A DNA stretch of 64,000 bases, from positions 287,066-351,065 of the forward strand of contig NZ_BNAI01000003.1 in the NCBI RefSeq assembly GCF_014653215.1, written 5' to 3'. The first letter of the stretch is position 1, and each line of letters opens with the position of its first letter. This DNA comes from Pseudolysinimonas yzui (GTDB lineage: Bacteria; Actinomycetota; Actinomycetes; Actinomycetales; Microbacteriaceae). This document shows, one piece after another, positions 24,899-32,712 of this stretch. The notes below the pieces were generated by a model. It was not told the origin of the DNA and searched no databases. It saw only the letters and a program-made list of their open reading frames with translations. The translations under genes and the position numbers were made by a program.

Positions 24899-26164
24899 AT
24901 GCCTGTCGCCGAAGATCTCGACGCGCCTCCCCGGGAGCGGCGGCTGTCTCTCTGGCGCGACGGAATCGGTGACGGGGCCGCCGCCCACGAGCACCGGCTG
25001 CTGTCGGCCGCCCGCCCCGCGCTCCCGCTGCTCAACTGGCTCGGCCAGTTCGCGAACCCGATCATGAGAGTGCCGGGTCTCGGCTGGATCACCGCCGACC
25101 CCCGCACGGCGCGCGCCCTGCTCAACGACCCGGAGCACCTCACGCTGCTCTCCGAAGGCGGAGTCGGCCACCTCTGGGCGCAGATCCTGGGCGACTGGGT
25201 GCACGACCTGTTCGACGGGCCCGGGCATCACGACCTGCGCACCCGCAGCCGGGAGCTGTTCACCGAGAAGACGTCGGCCGCGTTCGTGACCCGGGCCTGG
25301 GGTGCTCGCCTGGCGGAGGCCCGGGCCTCCTTCGAGGCCGGCGAGGAACTCGACCTCGCCGACCTGTCGCGGGTGCTCGTCGGGCACATGGTCGTCACGC
25401 TGCTCGGCCTCCCGATCGAGAGCGGCCGCGGGGATGACGCCTACCGCGAGATCTTCGCGACCGGCGAGCAGCTGGCATCCATCGCCCTCGGCACGACCGC
25501 CGACACCACCCTCCCTCCGCAGAAGATCGCGGTGGCCCGCGAGATCGTCGAACGGCTCACCGCCCACATCGGCGACGCGTTCGGAACCGCGCATCCCGAC
25601 ACGATCATCGGCCGCTGCCGCGAGATCGGCCTCACCGTGCAGCAGACCCAGGGCCTGTCGACCCTGCTGATGGTCGCCGGCACCGAGACGGCCGCCTCGG
25701 CGATGGCACGCACCGCCGCCCTGCTGTTCGACTCCGGCGAGCAGCACCGGCTGCTCGCGATGCCCCAGCACCGGGATGACGCCATCCGTGAGGCGCTGCG
25801 CGTCACCAGCCCGGCGCCTCTCATCGGGCGCTCCGTGCTCGCCGATCTCGACGTCGCCGGCCGGCGGCTGCGGGCCGGCGAACGCGTCATGGTGCTGACC
25901 TGGACGGCGAACAACCTCGCCGGTCCGTACCGGATCGACCGCCCGTACCTTCCTCAGCACCGCCAGTTGTGGTTCGGCGCCGGACGGCACCTCTGCCTCG
26001 GCGGCCCCCTCGCCCGGGCCGAACTCGGCGCGATCGTCGACCTGCTGCTGGGCGACGGGCGGCCGTTCCGGGTCGTCGAGCGCCGCTACGGCCGCAAGGT
26101 GCTCATCCCCGCCTACTCCTCGCTCGTCGTTCAGAAGGACCGCGGGCCCCGGAGAGAGGAGTAG
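24899..26164 (+). CDS. Cytochrome P450
   Basis: 421 aa soluble bacterial P450. The I-helix oxygen-binding segment is MVAGTETAAS, the K-helix ExxR is EALR, and the haem-ligand loop FGAGRHLCLGG places the axial thiolate at Cys366. Needs ferredoxin partners not encoded here. Its N-terminal stretch (PLLNWLGQF...IMRVPGLGWI) resembles that of the P450 inside the OleA-like operon, so the two are probably paralogues acting on related lipid-like substrates. Translationally adjacent to the MarR gene. Confidence 0.9.
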   Translation: MPVAEDLDAPPRERRLSLWRDGIGDGAAAHEHRLLSAARPALPLLNWLGQFANPIMRVPGLGWITADPRTARALLNDPEHLTLLSEGGVGHLWAQILGDWVHDLFDGPGHHDLRTRSRELFTEKTSAAFVTRAWGARLAEARASFEAGEELDLADLSRVLVGHMVVTLLGLPIESGRGDDAYREIFATGEQLASIALGTTADTTLPPQKIAVAREIVERLTAHIGDAFGTAHPDTIIGRCREIGLTVQQTQGLSTLLMVAGTETAASAMARTAALLFDSGEQHRLLAMPQHRDDAIREALRVTSPAPLIGRSVLADLDVAGRRLRAGERVMVLTWTANNLAGPYRIDRPYLPQHRQLWFGAGRHLCLGGPLARAELGAIVDLLLGDGRPFRVVERRYGRKVLIPAYSSLVVQKDRGPRREE

Positions 26165-26173
26165 GTTTCTCCA

Positions 26174-27538
26174 GTGCAGTTGAGCGGCCGCGTCGCGGTG
26201 GGAAAGCGCAGCCGTCGGCGTTTTCATCCGGCGCAGGTGATCTTCGTCGCCTTCGCGGTGTCCGCGCTCGCCGGCACCGGGCTCCTCCTGCTGCCGATCG
26301 CGAAGGCCGGCCCGGGCGGAGCGACCTGGGTGGAGGCACTCTTCACCGCCGTCTCCGCGGTCGCCGTCACCGGGCACGTCGTCGTCGACACCCCGACCTA
26401 CTGGACGCCGTTCGGGCAGGTCGTGATCCTCGCCCTCATCCAGCTCGGCGGTCTCGGGGTCATGACCTTCGCGACCTTCGTCGGCGTCGTGGTCGTGCGC
26501 CGCCTGTCGTTCCGGTCGCGCCTCAACACCGCGACCGAGACGAAGGCGCTCGGCCCCGGCGAGGTGCGCGGCCTCGTGCTCGGAGTCGTGCGGGTGTCGC
26601 TGCTCGTCGAAGGCGTCGTCGCCGTCATCCTCGCGCTGCGCTTCGCACTCGGCTACGGCTACTCCCCCGGTGAAGCGATCTGGCTCGGCGTCTTCCACGG
26701 CGTCTCGTCGTTCAACAACGCCGGATTCGCCCTGTTCAGCGACTCGATGATCGGGTTCGTCAGCGACCCGGTGATCAGCCTGACGGTGTGCGCGTCGATC
26801 ATCCTCGGCGGTCTCGGATTCCCGGTGCTGTTCGAACTGCGCAAGCGCTTCCGGCGCCCCCTGCTGTGGAGCATGAACACCCGCCTGGTTCTCGCGTTCA
26901 CCGTCGCCCTGCTCGTGCTCGGCACCCTCTTCATCACGGCACTCGAATGGAACAACCCCGCGACGCTCGGCGACCTCGCCTGGCACGACCGCATCCTCGC
27001 CGGCTTCTTCCAGTCGGTGCAGACCCGCACCGCCGGGTTCAACTCGGTCGACATCAGCCAGCTCAACGGCGCCACACTGCTCGGGATGGACGCGCTGATG
27101 TTCATCGGCGGCGGCCCGGCCGGAACGGCGGGCGGCATCAAGGTCACCACGTTCGGCGTGCTGCTGTTCATCCTGATCGCCGAAGTGCGCGGCGACGCCG
27201 TCGTCAACGTCTTCGGCAAGCGGCTCTCGCGCGCCGTGCACCGGCAGGCGATCGCCGTCGTGCTCGTCTCGGTGGCCCTCGTCGTGGTGAGCACCATCGC
27301 GATCATGATCATCAGCGGACTCGACCTCGACCGCGTGTTGTTCGAGACCATCTCGGCGTTCGGCACCGTGGGACTCTCCACCGGGATCACGGCGTCGCTG
27401 CCGGTTCCCGCCCAGCTCATCCTGGTGCTGCTGATGTTCCTCGGCCGGCTCGGCCCCATCACGTTCGCCACCGCGCTCGCGCTGCGTCCGCGGTCGATCC
27501 TGTATCAACTCCCGAAAGAGAGGCCCATCATTGGCTAG
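26174..27538 (+). CDS. Trk/Ktr potassium uptake channel subunit
   Basis: 454 aa, KtrB/TrkH type. Four pore loops each keep the filter glycine: SAVAVTGH, SSFNNAGFAL, QTRTAGFNS and AFGTVGLSTG. About eight to ten membrane segments. It imports K+ (with Na+ in Ktr systems) under control of the cytoplasmic RCK protein encoded next. GTG at 26174 starts 9 nt after the P450 stop; the stop lies inside the start region of the partner gene. Confidence 0.9.
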   Translation: MQLSGRVAVGKRSRRRFHPAQVIFVAFAVSALAGTGLLLLPIAKAGPGGATWVEALFTAVSAVAVTGHVVVDTPTYWTPFGQVVILALIQLGGLGVMTFATFVGVVVVRRLSFRSRLNTATETKALGPGEVRGLVLGVVRVSLLVEGVVAVILALRFALGYGYSPGEAIWLGVFHGVSSFNNAGFALFSDSMIGFVSDPVISLTVCASIILGGLGFPVLFELRKRFRRPLLWSMNTRLVLAFTVALLVLGTLFITALEWNNPATLGDLAWHDRILAGFFQSVQTRTAGFNSVDISQLNGATLLGMDALMFIGGGPAGTAGGIKVTTFGVLLFILIAEVRGDAVVNVFGKRLSRAVHRQAIAVVLVSVALVVVSTIAIMIISGLDLDRVLFETISAFGTVGLSTGITASLPVPAQLILVLLMFLGRLGPITFATALALRPRSILYQLPKERPIIG

Positions 27539-28232
27539 TTCTCGTAAGACAGGGCAACGCGGCGACATGGGGCGCATCGCCGCCGCCGACTCGGTCGCCG
27601 TCATCGGTCTGGGCCGCTTCGGTCGCGCACTCGCGCTCGAACTGATGGCGAGCGGCACCGAGGTGCTCGGCATCGACGCGAGCGAAGACATCGTGCAGGA
27701 CCTCAACGGCCAGCTCAGTCACGTCGTGATGGCCGACTCGACGAAAGAAGACGTGCTGCGTCAGCTCTCGGTTCACGAGTTCGACCGCATCGTCGTCGCG
27801 ATCGGTAGCGACGTGCAGTCCAGCATCCTCACCACCTCCCTGCTTTTGTCGTTCCGGCCCCAGCATCTCTGGGCGAAGGCCGTCAACGACGCTCACGGCC
27901 GCATCCTCGAGCAGCTCGGCGTGCAGCACGTCATCTACCCCGAGAAGGAGATGGGCAAACGCGTCGCCCACCTCGTGCGCGGCTCGATGCAGGACTACCT
28001 CGAGATCGGCGACGACTTCGCGCTCGTGAAGACCAAGCCGAGCGCGCGGTTCGTCGGCACACCCCTCGGGCAGCTCGGCATCCGCGCGGAGCACGGCGTG
28101 ACGGTCACCGCCGTGAAGCACGCCGGCGAGCGCTGGACCTACACGACCGCCGACACGGTGCTCGCGCCCGACGACGTCATCCTGGTGGCCGGCGAGACCC
28201 GCAAGGCGGAGGCGTTCGGCCAGCTCCGCTGA
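27531..28232 (+). CDS. Trk/Ktr regulatory subunit (RCK, NAD-binding)
   Basis: 233 aa. RCK-N Rossmann loop VIGLGRFGRALA (about 23-34) with the acidic nucleotide ligand in EVLGIDAS, then an RCK-C domain from about residue 145. It gates the channel subunit upstream in response to nucleotides. The TTG at 27531 is preferred because AGAGAGG lies 7 nt upstream and it overlaps the channel gene's stop; an internal ATG at 27567 is the alternative. Confidence 0.88.
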   Translation: MASSRKTGQRGDMGRIAAADSVAVIGLGRFGRALALELMASGTEVLGIDASEDIVQDLNGQLSHVVMADSTKEDVLRQLSVHEFDRIVVAIGSDVQSSILTTSLLLSFRPQHLWAKAVNDAHGRILEQLGVQHVIYPEKEMGKRVAHLVRGSMQDYLEIGDDFALVKTKPSARFVGTPLGQLGIRAEHGVTVTAVKHAGERWTYTTADTVLAPDDVILVAGETRKAEAFGQLR

Positions 28233-28236
28233 GGCA

Positions 28237-29151
28237 TCACCAGCGCTCGGCGCCCTCGAGCGTCGTCGGGGTGGGGCGGTAGCCGAGGCGGGTGCGGGCG
28301 GCCGTGAGGTCGAGGGTGCGCTCCATGCCCACCTGACTCACGGCGTAGCGGGTGAGGGCGGGGCGCCGACGGCGGATGCGGGCGGCCGTCTCGAGGGATG
28401 CCGCGAGGGCGAAGGCCGACCGGTACGGGATCGACGCGATGCGCACCCGCATCCCACGGCGCGTGAACACCTCGCGTAGCACGGCGGCGAGCACCACCGG
28501 GGAGTCGTCGGCGACGTTGTAGGTGCCGCGCGGGGTGCCTGCGTCGAGCGCGCGTCGCACCGCGAGCACGAGGTTGTCGATGTGGGTGAGCGAGTGCCGC
28601 ACCTCGGCGCCCTCGGGCAGCACGAGCCGTCCCCGCCGCACCCCCGCCAGAAGCCGGGGCAGCAGGGTCGTGTCACCGGGGCCGTAGACGGCGTGCGGGC
28701 GCAGGATGACGGCATCCGTTCCCGCGAGTTCGAACTCGGCGAGCGTCTTCGACTCCGAGTAGGTCGAGAGGAATCGCCGCACCGGCGCCGCCGACTCGGG
28801 CACGTCGATGTTGGGCACGAACGCGTCGTACACGCTCGACGTCGACAGGTGCACGATGCGCGCCCCCGGGAAGCTGCGCACCACCGTGCGCGTGCCGTCG
28901 CGGTTCGCCTTCAGGGCCGCGGCGAGGGGCGCCCAGTCGTCGGCGAGCGCCGCGCAGTGCACGACCGCCTCGAAGTCGCGGTCGGCCCGCAGCGGACCGC
29001 TGTCGAGATCCCAGTACCGGTACCGGGCCCGCGGGTGCGACCAGCCCCCCGCCTGCCGTCCGAATCCGACGACCTCGTGGTCGGCATCCGCGAGCGCCGT
29101 CGCCACGGCACCGCCGATGAACCCGCTCGCTCCGGTCACTGCGATCCTCAC
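28237..29151 (-). CDS. OleD-like NAD(P)-dependent reductase (extended SDR / epimerase fold)
   Basis: 304 aa extended short-chain dehydrogenase: Rossmann GASGFIGG (7-14), catalytic Ser in HLSTSSVYD and YxxxK as YSESK. Segments LRPHAVYGPGDTTLLPRL, SLTHIDNLV and the C-terminal RLGYRPT match what I remember of OleD, which reduces the 2-alkyl-3-keto acid made by OleA to a beta-hydroxy acid. It is the last gene of a five-gene coupled operon with OleA-like and OleC-like genes; GTG at 29151 overlaps the upstream stop (GTGA). Without that context it would be called only an NAD-dependent epimerase/dehydratase. Confidence 0.75.
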   Translation of the reverse strand: MRIAVTGASGFIGGAVATALADADHEVVGFGRQAGGWSHPRARYRYWDLDSGPLRADRDFEAVVHCAALADDWAPLAAALKANRDGTRTVVRSFPGARIVHLSTSSVYDAFVPNIDVPESAAPVRRFLSTYSESKTLAEFELAGTDAVILRPHAVYGPGDTTLLPRLLAGVRRGRLVLPEGAEVRHSLTHIDNLVLAVRRALDAGTPRGTYNVADDSPVVLAAVLREVFTRRGMRVRIASIPYRSAFALAASLETAARIRRRRPALTRYAVSQVGMERTLDLTAARTRLGYRPTPTTLEGAERW

Positions 29152-30788
29152 GACAGGCTCCGGGCGATCCCGGCGACGGCGGCACGGTCGAGTTTGCGCG
29201 AACGCCCGGCCCGCGGCAGCTCGGGCACCGCGACGACGAGGTCGGGCAGCGCCCCGGCGTCGATCAGTCCCGGCAGGGCGCGCGCGACGGCGCGGGCGAC
29301 GGGATGCGACGAGTCGGGATGCGCGGGCGGATCATCGGGGACGACGAGCACCACGATGCGGTCGTCGCCGATCGCGTCGGGCACTCCCGTCATGACCGCT
29401 TCGCGCACGCCCGGGAGGCCGGCGATCACCGGCTCGTAGAGTCCCGGGTACACGTTCTGCGTGCCGCGGATGAACATGTCCTTCTTGCGCCCGAGCAACA
29501 CCAGCTGGTCGCCGTCGAGACGCGCGAGGTCGCCGGTGCGCACCTCCGCCAGCGGGGGTTCGCCGAGATACCCCGCGGCGAGTCCCGGGCCGCTGAGCAC
29601 CAGCTCCCCGGTGTCGAGACGGGCGCGCACACTCGGCACCAGACGCCCTGCGTAGTCGCCCTCGGCGTCGCGACGCGCCAGCTTCTCGGCGCCGTCGGCG
29701 ATCGCGACAGGCAGGATCTCGGTCATCCCGTACACCGCACGGATCGTGACCCCGGGAAAGCGGGCGAACGCGCGCTCCAGCAGCGGGCGCAGCACCGGCG
29801 CTCCGCCGAGGATGAGCGTCTCGAGCCGCAGCGGGGCGAGGTGCGGGGCGTCGTCGAGCAGCCGCAGGATCGCGTCGAGCGCCGCCGGCGGGGTGAACAG
29901 CACCTCGGCGTCGGGCAGCAGCCCGAGGTAGCGCTTCGGCGACGCCCCCGGGTCGAGGCCGGGAGTCGGCATGATCCAGTGCGCGCCCGCGATGAGCGCC
30001 GGGATGCCGACCATCAGCTGGTCGGTGACGACGCGTTGGCCGGCGCGCATGCTCGAAGCCGCGACATCCGCGAGCCCGGCGCCGAGCGACCCGCGGGTGT
30101 GCACCACGGCCCGGGGCGCGTCCGTCGTGCCCGACGTGAACACGATCAGCGCCTCGTCGGACTCTCGCCCACCCGTGGGTTGAGGAGCGCCCGGCGCAGC
30201 CGGACGCGTCTCGAAACCGTCCCCGGGGTAACCCACCGGCGGGGTTTCGAGACGCGTCGCCCTTCGGGCGGCGCTCCTCAACCCGCGGACTGGGAGGGCG
30301 CCTCTGGGCACACCCGGAAGCCAGGGGCCGACGTAGAGGTGGCGGGCGTCGGGGACGAGGCGGGCGTAGGGGGCGAGATCGAGCCCGCGCCGCCGGGCGA
30401 GCGGACGCAGGGGGCCCGACGACCCGAAGTAGAGGAGCGACTCGGCGGCGACCCACTTCGGGGCGGCGAGGGCGGTGCGGGCTCGGAACAGCGCCTCCCC
30501 GGCCCCGGGGTCGGCGAACACGACGGTGCCGCCGGCGAGCACGATGGCGAGCGCGAGGATGACGGCATCCGGTCCCGGGCGCACCGAGAACAGCACGCGG
30601 TCGCCGCGCTGCATCCCTTCGGCCCGCAAGCCGGCAGCCGTCGACCGGATCGCGGCACCGAGTTCTGCGTAGGTGTGGGTTTCGAGACGCGTCCGCCGAA
30701 GGCGGGCGCTCCTCAACCCGCGGGTGACCGCTGCCGCCGATCCGTGCCGATCGCAGGCGGCGAGCACGGCATCCAGAAGGTCGGTCAT
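29148..30788 (-). CDS. OleC-like adenylate-forming enzyme (candidate beta-lactone synthetase) with repeat-derived inserts
   Basis: 546 aa ANL-superfamily enzyme. P-loop IVFTSGTTDAPR (215-226), A5 motif YGMTEILPVAIADG, A7 RTGDLARLDGD, hinge GRKKDMFIRGTQNVYP and C-terminal Lys in GRSRKLDR are present. The LPVA after the A5 Glu matches remembered OleC sequences, which close beta-hydroxy acids to beta-lactones. Three 42-bp palindromic repeats are translated in frame as residues 24-37, 169-182 and 191-204; the last two lie just before the P-loop. Flanked by OleD-like and P450 genes with 4-nt overlaps. An ordinary acyl-CoA ligase is the alternative. Confidence 0.75.
   Translation of the reverse strand: MTDLLDAVLAACDRHGSAAAVTRGLRSARLRRTRLETHTYAELGAAIRSTAAGLRAEGMQRGDRVLFSVRPGPDAVILALAIVLAGGTVVFADPGAGEALFRARTALAAPKWVAAESLLYFGSSGPLRPLARRRGLDLAPYARLVPDARHLYVGPWLPGVPRGALPVRGLRSAARRATRLETPPVGYPGDGFETRPAAPGAPQPTGGRESDEALIVFTSGTTDAPRAVVHTRGSLGAGLADVAASSMRAGQRVVTDQLMVGIPALIAGAHWIMPTPGLDPGASPKRYLGLLPDAEVLFTPPAALDAILRLLDDAPHLAPLRLETLILGGAPVLRPLLERAFARFPGVTIRAVYGMTEILPVAIADGAEKLARRDAEGDYAGRLVPSVRARLDTGELVLSGPGLAAGYLGEPPLAEVRTGDLARLDGDQLVLLGRKKDMFIRGTQNVYPGLYEPVIAGLPGVREAVMTGVPDAIGDDRIVVLVVPDDPPAHPDSSHPVARAVARALPGLIDAGALPDLVVAVPELPRAGRSRKLDRAAVAGIARSLS
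30177..30218 (+). repeat. 42-bp palindromic repeat, copy A
   Basis: Arms GGGTTGAGGAGCGC and ACGCGTCTCGAAACC enclose a core CCGGC-gca-GCCGG that can form its own hairpin. On the minus strand it encodes codons 191-204 of the OleC-like protein (GFETRPAAPGAPQP), exactly 14 codons in frame. It is opposite in orientation to copies B and C. Confidence 0.9.
30243..30284 (-). repeat. 42-bp palindromic repeat, copy B
   Basis: Arms identical to copy A when reverse-complemented (GGTTTCGAGACGCGT and GCGCTCCTCAACCC), but with core CGCCC-ttc-GGGCG. Encodes codons 169-182 (GLRSAARRATRLET). Copies A and B are head to head with 24 nt between them, together a 108-bp inverted repeat. Confidence 0.9.
30678..30719 (-). 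repeat. 42-bp palindromic repeat, copy C
   Basis: Same arms as copy B, with core CCGCC-gaa-GGCGG. Encodes codons 24-37 of the OleC-like protein (GLRSARLRRTRLET), again exactly 14 codons. Confidence 0.9.
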
Positions 30789-31933
30789 GACCGCTCCACG
30801 ACGAGCGAGGCGTAGGAGGGGATGAGCACGCCGCGCGACGGGCGACGCGACACCACGCGCAGGGTGGGGGTGCCGAGCAGGGCGTCGAGGGTGAGCCGGA
30901 TCTGCGCCATCGCGAGCGGCGCCCCGAGGCAGAAGTGGCTGCCGGCCCCGAACCAGAGCTGCTTGAGCTGTGCGGCGGGGTTGGTCGCCGGATCGAATTC
31001 GCCGAGCGCGCGGTTGGCCCAGTACGTGCCGAGCAGGATGCGCTCCCCCGGCCGCACCGCGACTCCCCCGATCGTGCGCGGCTGCACGACCGACCGCAGC
31101 ATCATCGGCGACGGGGTGGTGACGCGCAGTCCTTCGGCGACCGCCGCATCCACCTGCTCCGGCGAGGCCGCGAGCCGCGGCAGCCAGCCCGAGTCGATGA
31201 GGATCGCGGCGAGCCGCGGCACGTACGACACGATCGTCTCGGTGCCGGTGAGCACGAACGCGCCGACCGCCCCGAGGGCTTCGCGTTCGTCGAGGCCGAG
31301 CGCCCGCATCCGCCCCGGCACGGTCGACTCGTCGCCCGCGTAGGCGCGTCGCGCGTGCTCCCCCAGTTCGGCGAGGATGCCGCGCGCGATCCCGAGCTGA
31401 CGGGGCGTCAAGCGCGGGCGGGCGAGGGTGACGAAGCCCGTCACCCGCGACACCCGGGCGAACAGCTCGTCGTCGATGACCCGTTCGTCGAGCCCGACCA
31501 GGCGCGCGATCACCGCGGAGGCGCCGCGCCGGGAGTGCGCGACCAGGTCGACCCGCTCGCCGCGGGCGAGTGCATCGGCGAGGTCCCGGGTCGCCGCGCC
31601 GAGGCTCTCGGCCACCAGGGCGTCGACGAACGCCGGGGCGAACAACGGGCCGAGCTTGCGCCGCAGCGCCGCATGCTCGGCGCCCTCCATGTTGAGCAGC
31701 ACGCTCGGGCCGAGCACCGGCGTCCAGAGGTCGCTGGGCGCCCCCGGCCCGTTCTTGGTGAACCCCTCCGTGTCGAGGAGGGTCGCCCGCAGCAGGTCGG
31801 CGTCCTTCACCAGCACGCCGAGCCCCGGGATGCGGCGCACGGGTGAGCGGATCGCCGACAGCAGCGGAAAGGCGATCGGATGCGCGGCGCGCAGCACGCG
31901 CTGCTCCCACCGGGTGGCCGACGCGATGCTCAT
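30785..31933 (-). CDS. Cytochrome P450 of the OleA-like operon
   Basis: 382 aa, compact. I-helix FVLTGTETIVS, K-helix EGLR (ExxR), haem loop FGAGSHFCLGAP with Cys335 as axial ligand. The N terminus (HPIAFPLLSAI...RRIPGLGVLV) resembles the P450 at 24899-26164. Situated between the glycosyltransferase and OleC-like genes with 4-nt overlaps on both sides, it probably hydroxylates or desaturates the alkyl chain of the operon's product. Redox partners are not encoded here. Confidence 0.88.
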   Translation of the reverse strand: MSIASATRWEQRVLRAAHPIAFPLLSAIRSPVRRIPGLGVLVKDADLLRATLLDTEGFTKNGPGAPSDLWTPVLGPSVLLNMEGAEHAALRRKLGPLFAPAFVDALVAESLGAATRDLADALARGERVDLVAHSRRGASAVIARLVGLDERVIDDELFARVSRVTGFVTLARPRLTPRQLGIARGILAELGEHARRAYAGDESTVPGRMRALGLDEREALGAVGAFVLTGTETIVSYVPRLAAILIDSGWLPRLAASPEQVDAAVAEGLRVTTPSPMMLRSVVQPRTIGGVAVRPGERILLGTYWANRALGEFDPATNPAAQLKQLWFGAGSHFCLGAPLAMAQIRLTLDALLGTPTLRVVSRRPSRGVLIPSYASLVVERS

Positions 31934-32712
31934 CTGATGTCCACGTGCTCCGGGCGGTAGGCGTGATCCTTGTACCAGAGCAGGGTGTTCTTCAACCCCC
32001 AGGCGCGCACCCGACGGGATGACCCGTAGACGACGACATCCGATCGGCGGGCGTAGGCGCGGGTGAGGCGGCGCACGGCGTTGACGAGGGCGCGATCCTC
32101 GTGCACGTCTTCGATTCGCGTGCGCGGGAACCCGCCTGCCGCGACATACAGCTCGGCGGTGATGCCGACGTTGCAGCCCGCCGCCATCAGGTACGGCCCG
32201 AGATACTCGGGGCCGCGGTTGCCGGGGCGGATGCGGCCGAACGCCTCGGCGAGGTGCACGGCACCGCGCAACGCGAGTCGGGTCAGCCAGCCCACGCCTT
32301 CGTCGCGGCGCGGTACGAGTTCGCCGCCGACGAGACCGAGGCCACGGCCGCCCTGCGACGACGGCGTCAGCGACCGGCGGATCGACGCCGTCCAGTCGGC
32401 GCGCGGCAGGCAGTCGGCGTCGGTGCGCGCGAGCAGCGTCGCCCCCGCGGCGATCGCGGCGCGCATCCCCGTGTCGGCTGCCGCGCCGGTGCCCTTCTGC
32501 GGCTCGTCGATCACCCGCCACCGGGTCAGCCCGCGCTCGACGATGAACGAGCGGATGACGTCGCCCGACCCGTCGCGCGACCCGTTGTCGACGAACACCG
32601 CGTCGAAGTCGGCATCCCGTTGCCCCGCGAGCGCCTCGAGGGTGGGACGGATGCCGGCCGCCTCGTCGTACACCGGCACCACGACGGCGAGGGTCCCACC
32701 ACGATCGGCCAC
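31930..32712 (-). CDS. Family 2 glycosyltransferase
   Basis: 260 aa GT-A fold. VVVPVYDEAAGIRPTLEAL opens the nucleotide-sugar site, RTDADCLPRADW carries the DxD-type metal motif, and EDVHEDRALV contains the likely base. No membrane anchor is evident. Between OleA-like and P450 genes in a coupled operon, it may glycosylate the hydroxylated lipid product; donor sugar unknown. GTG at 32712 overlaps the upstream stop (TAGTG). Confidence 0.83.
   Translation of the reverse strand: MADRGGTLAVVVPVYDEAAGIRPTLEALAGQRDADFDAVFVDNGSRDGSGDVIRSFIVERGLTRWRVIDEPQKGTGAAADTGMRAAIAAGATLLARTDADCLPRADWTASIRRSLTPSSQGGRGLGLVGGELVPRRDEGVGWLTRLALRGAVHLAEAFGRIRPGNRGPEYLGPYLMAAGCNVGITAELYVAAGGFPRTRIEDVHEDRALVNAVRRLTRAYARRSDVVVYGSSRRVRAWGLKNTLLWYKDHAYRPEHVDIR

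Noticed and set aside
30177..30284. Terminator or attenuator
   Set aside because: The inverted pair lies inside an uninterrupted reading frame and no T-run follows; it matches other dispersed repeat copies instead.
30177..30719. Reading the interrupted OleC-like gene as a pseudogene
   Set aside because: All inserts are multiples of three and every adenylation motif up to the C-terminal Lys is intact, so the gene is probably functional.
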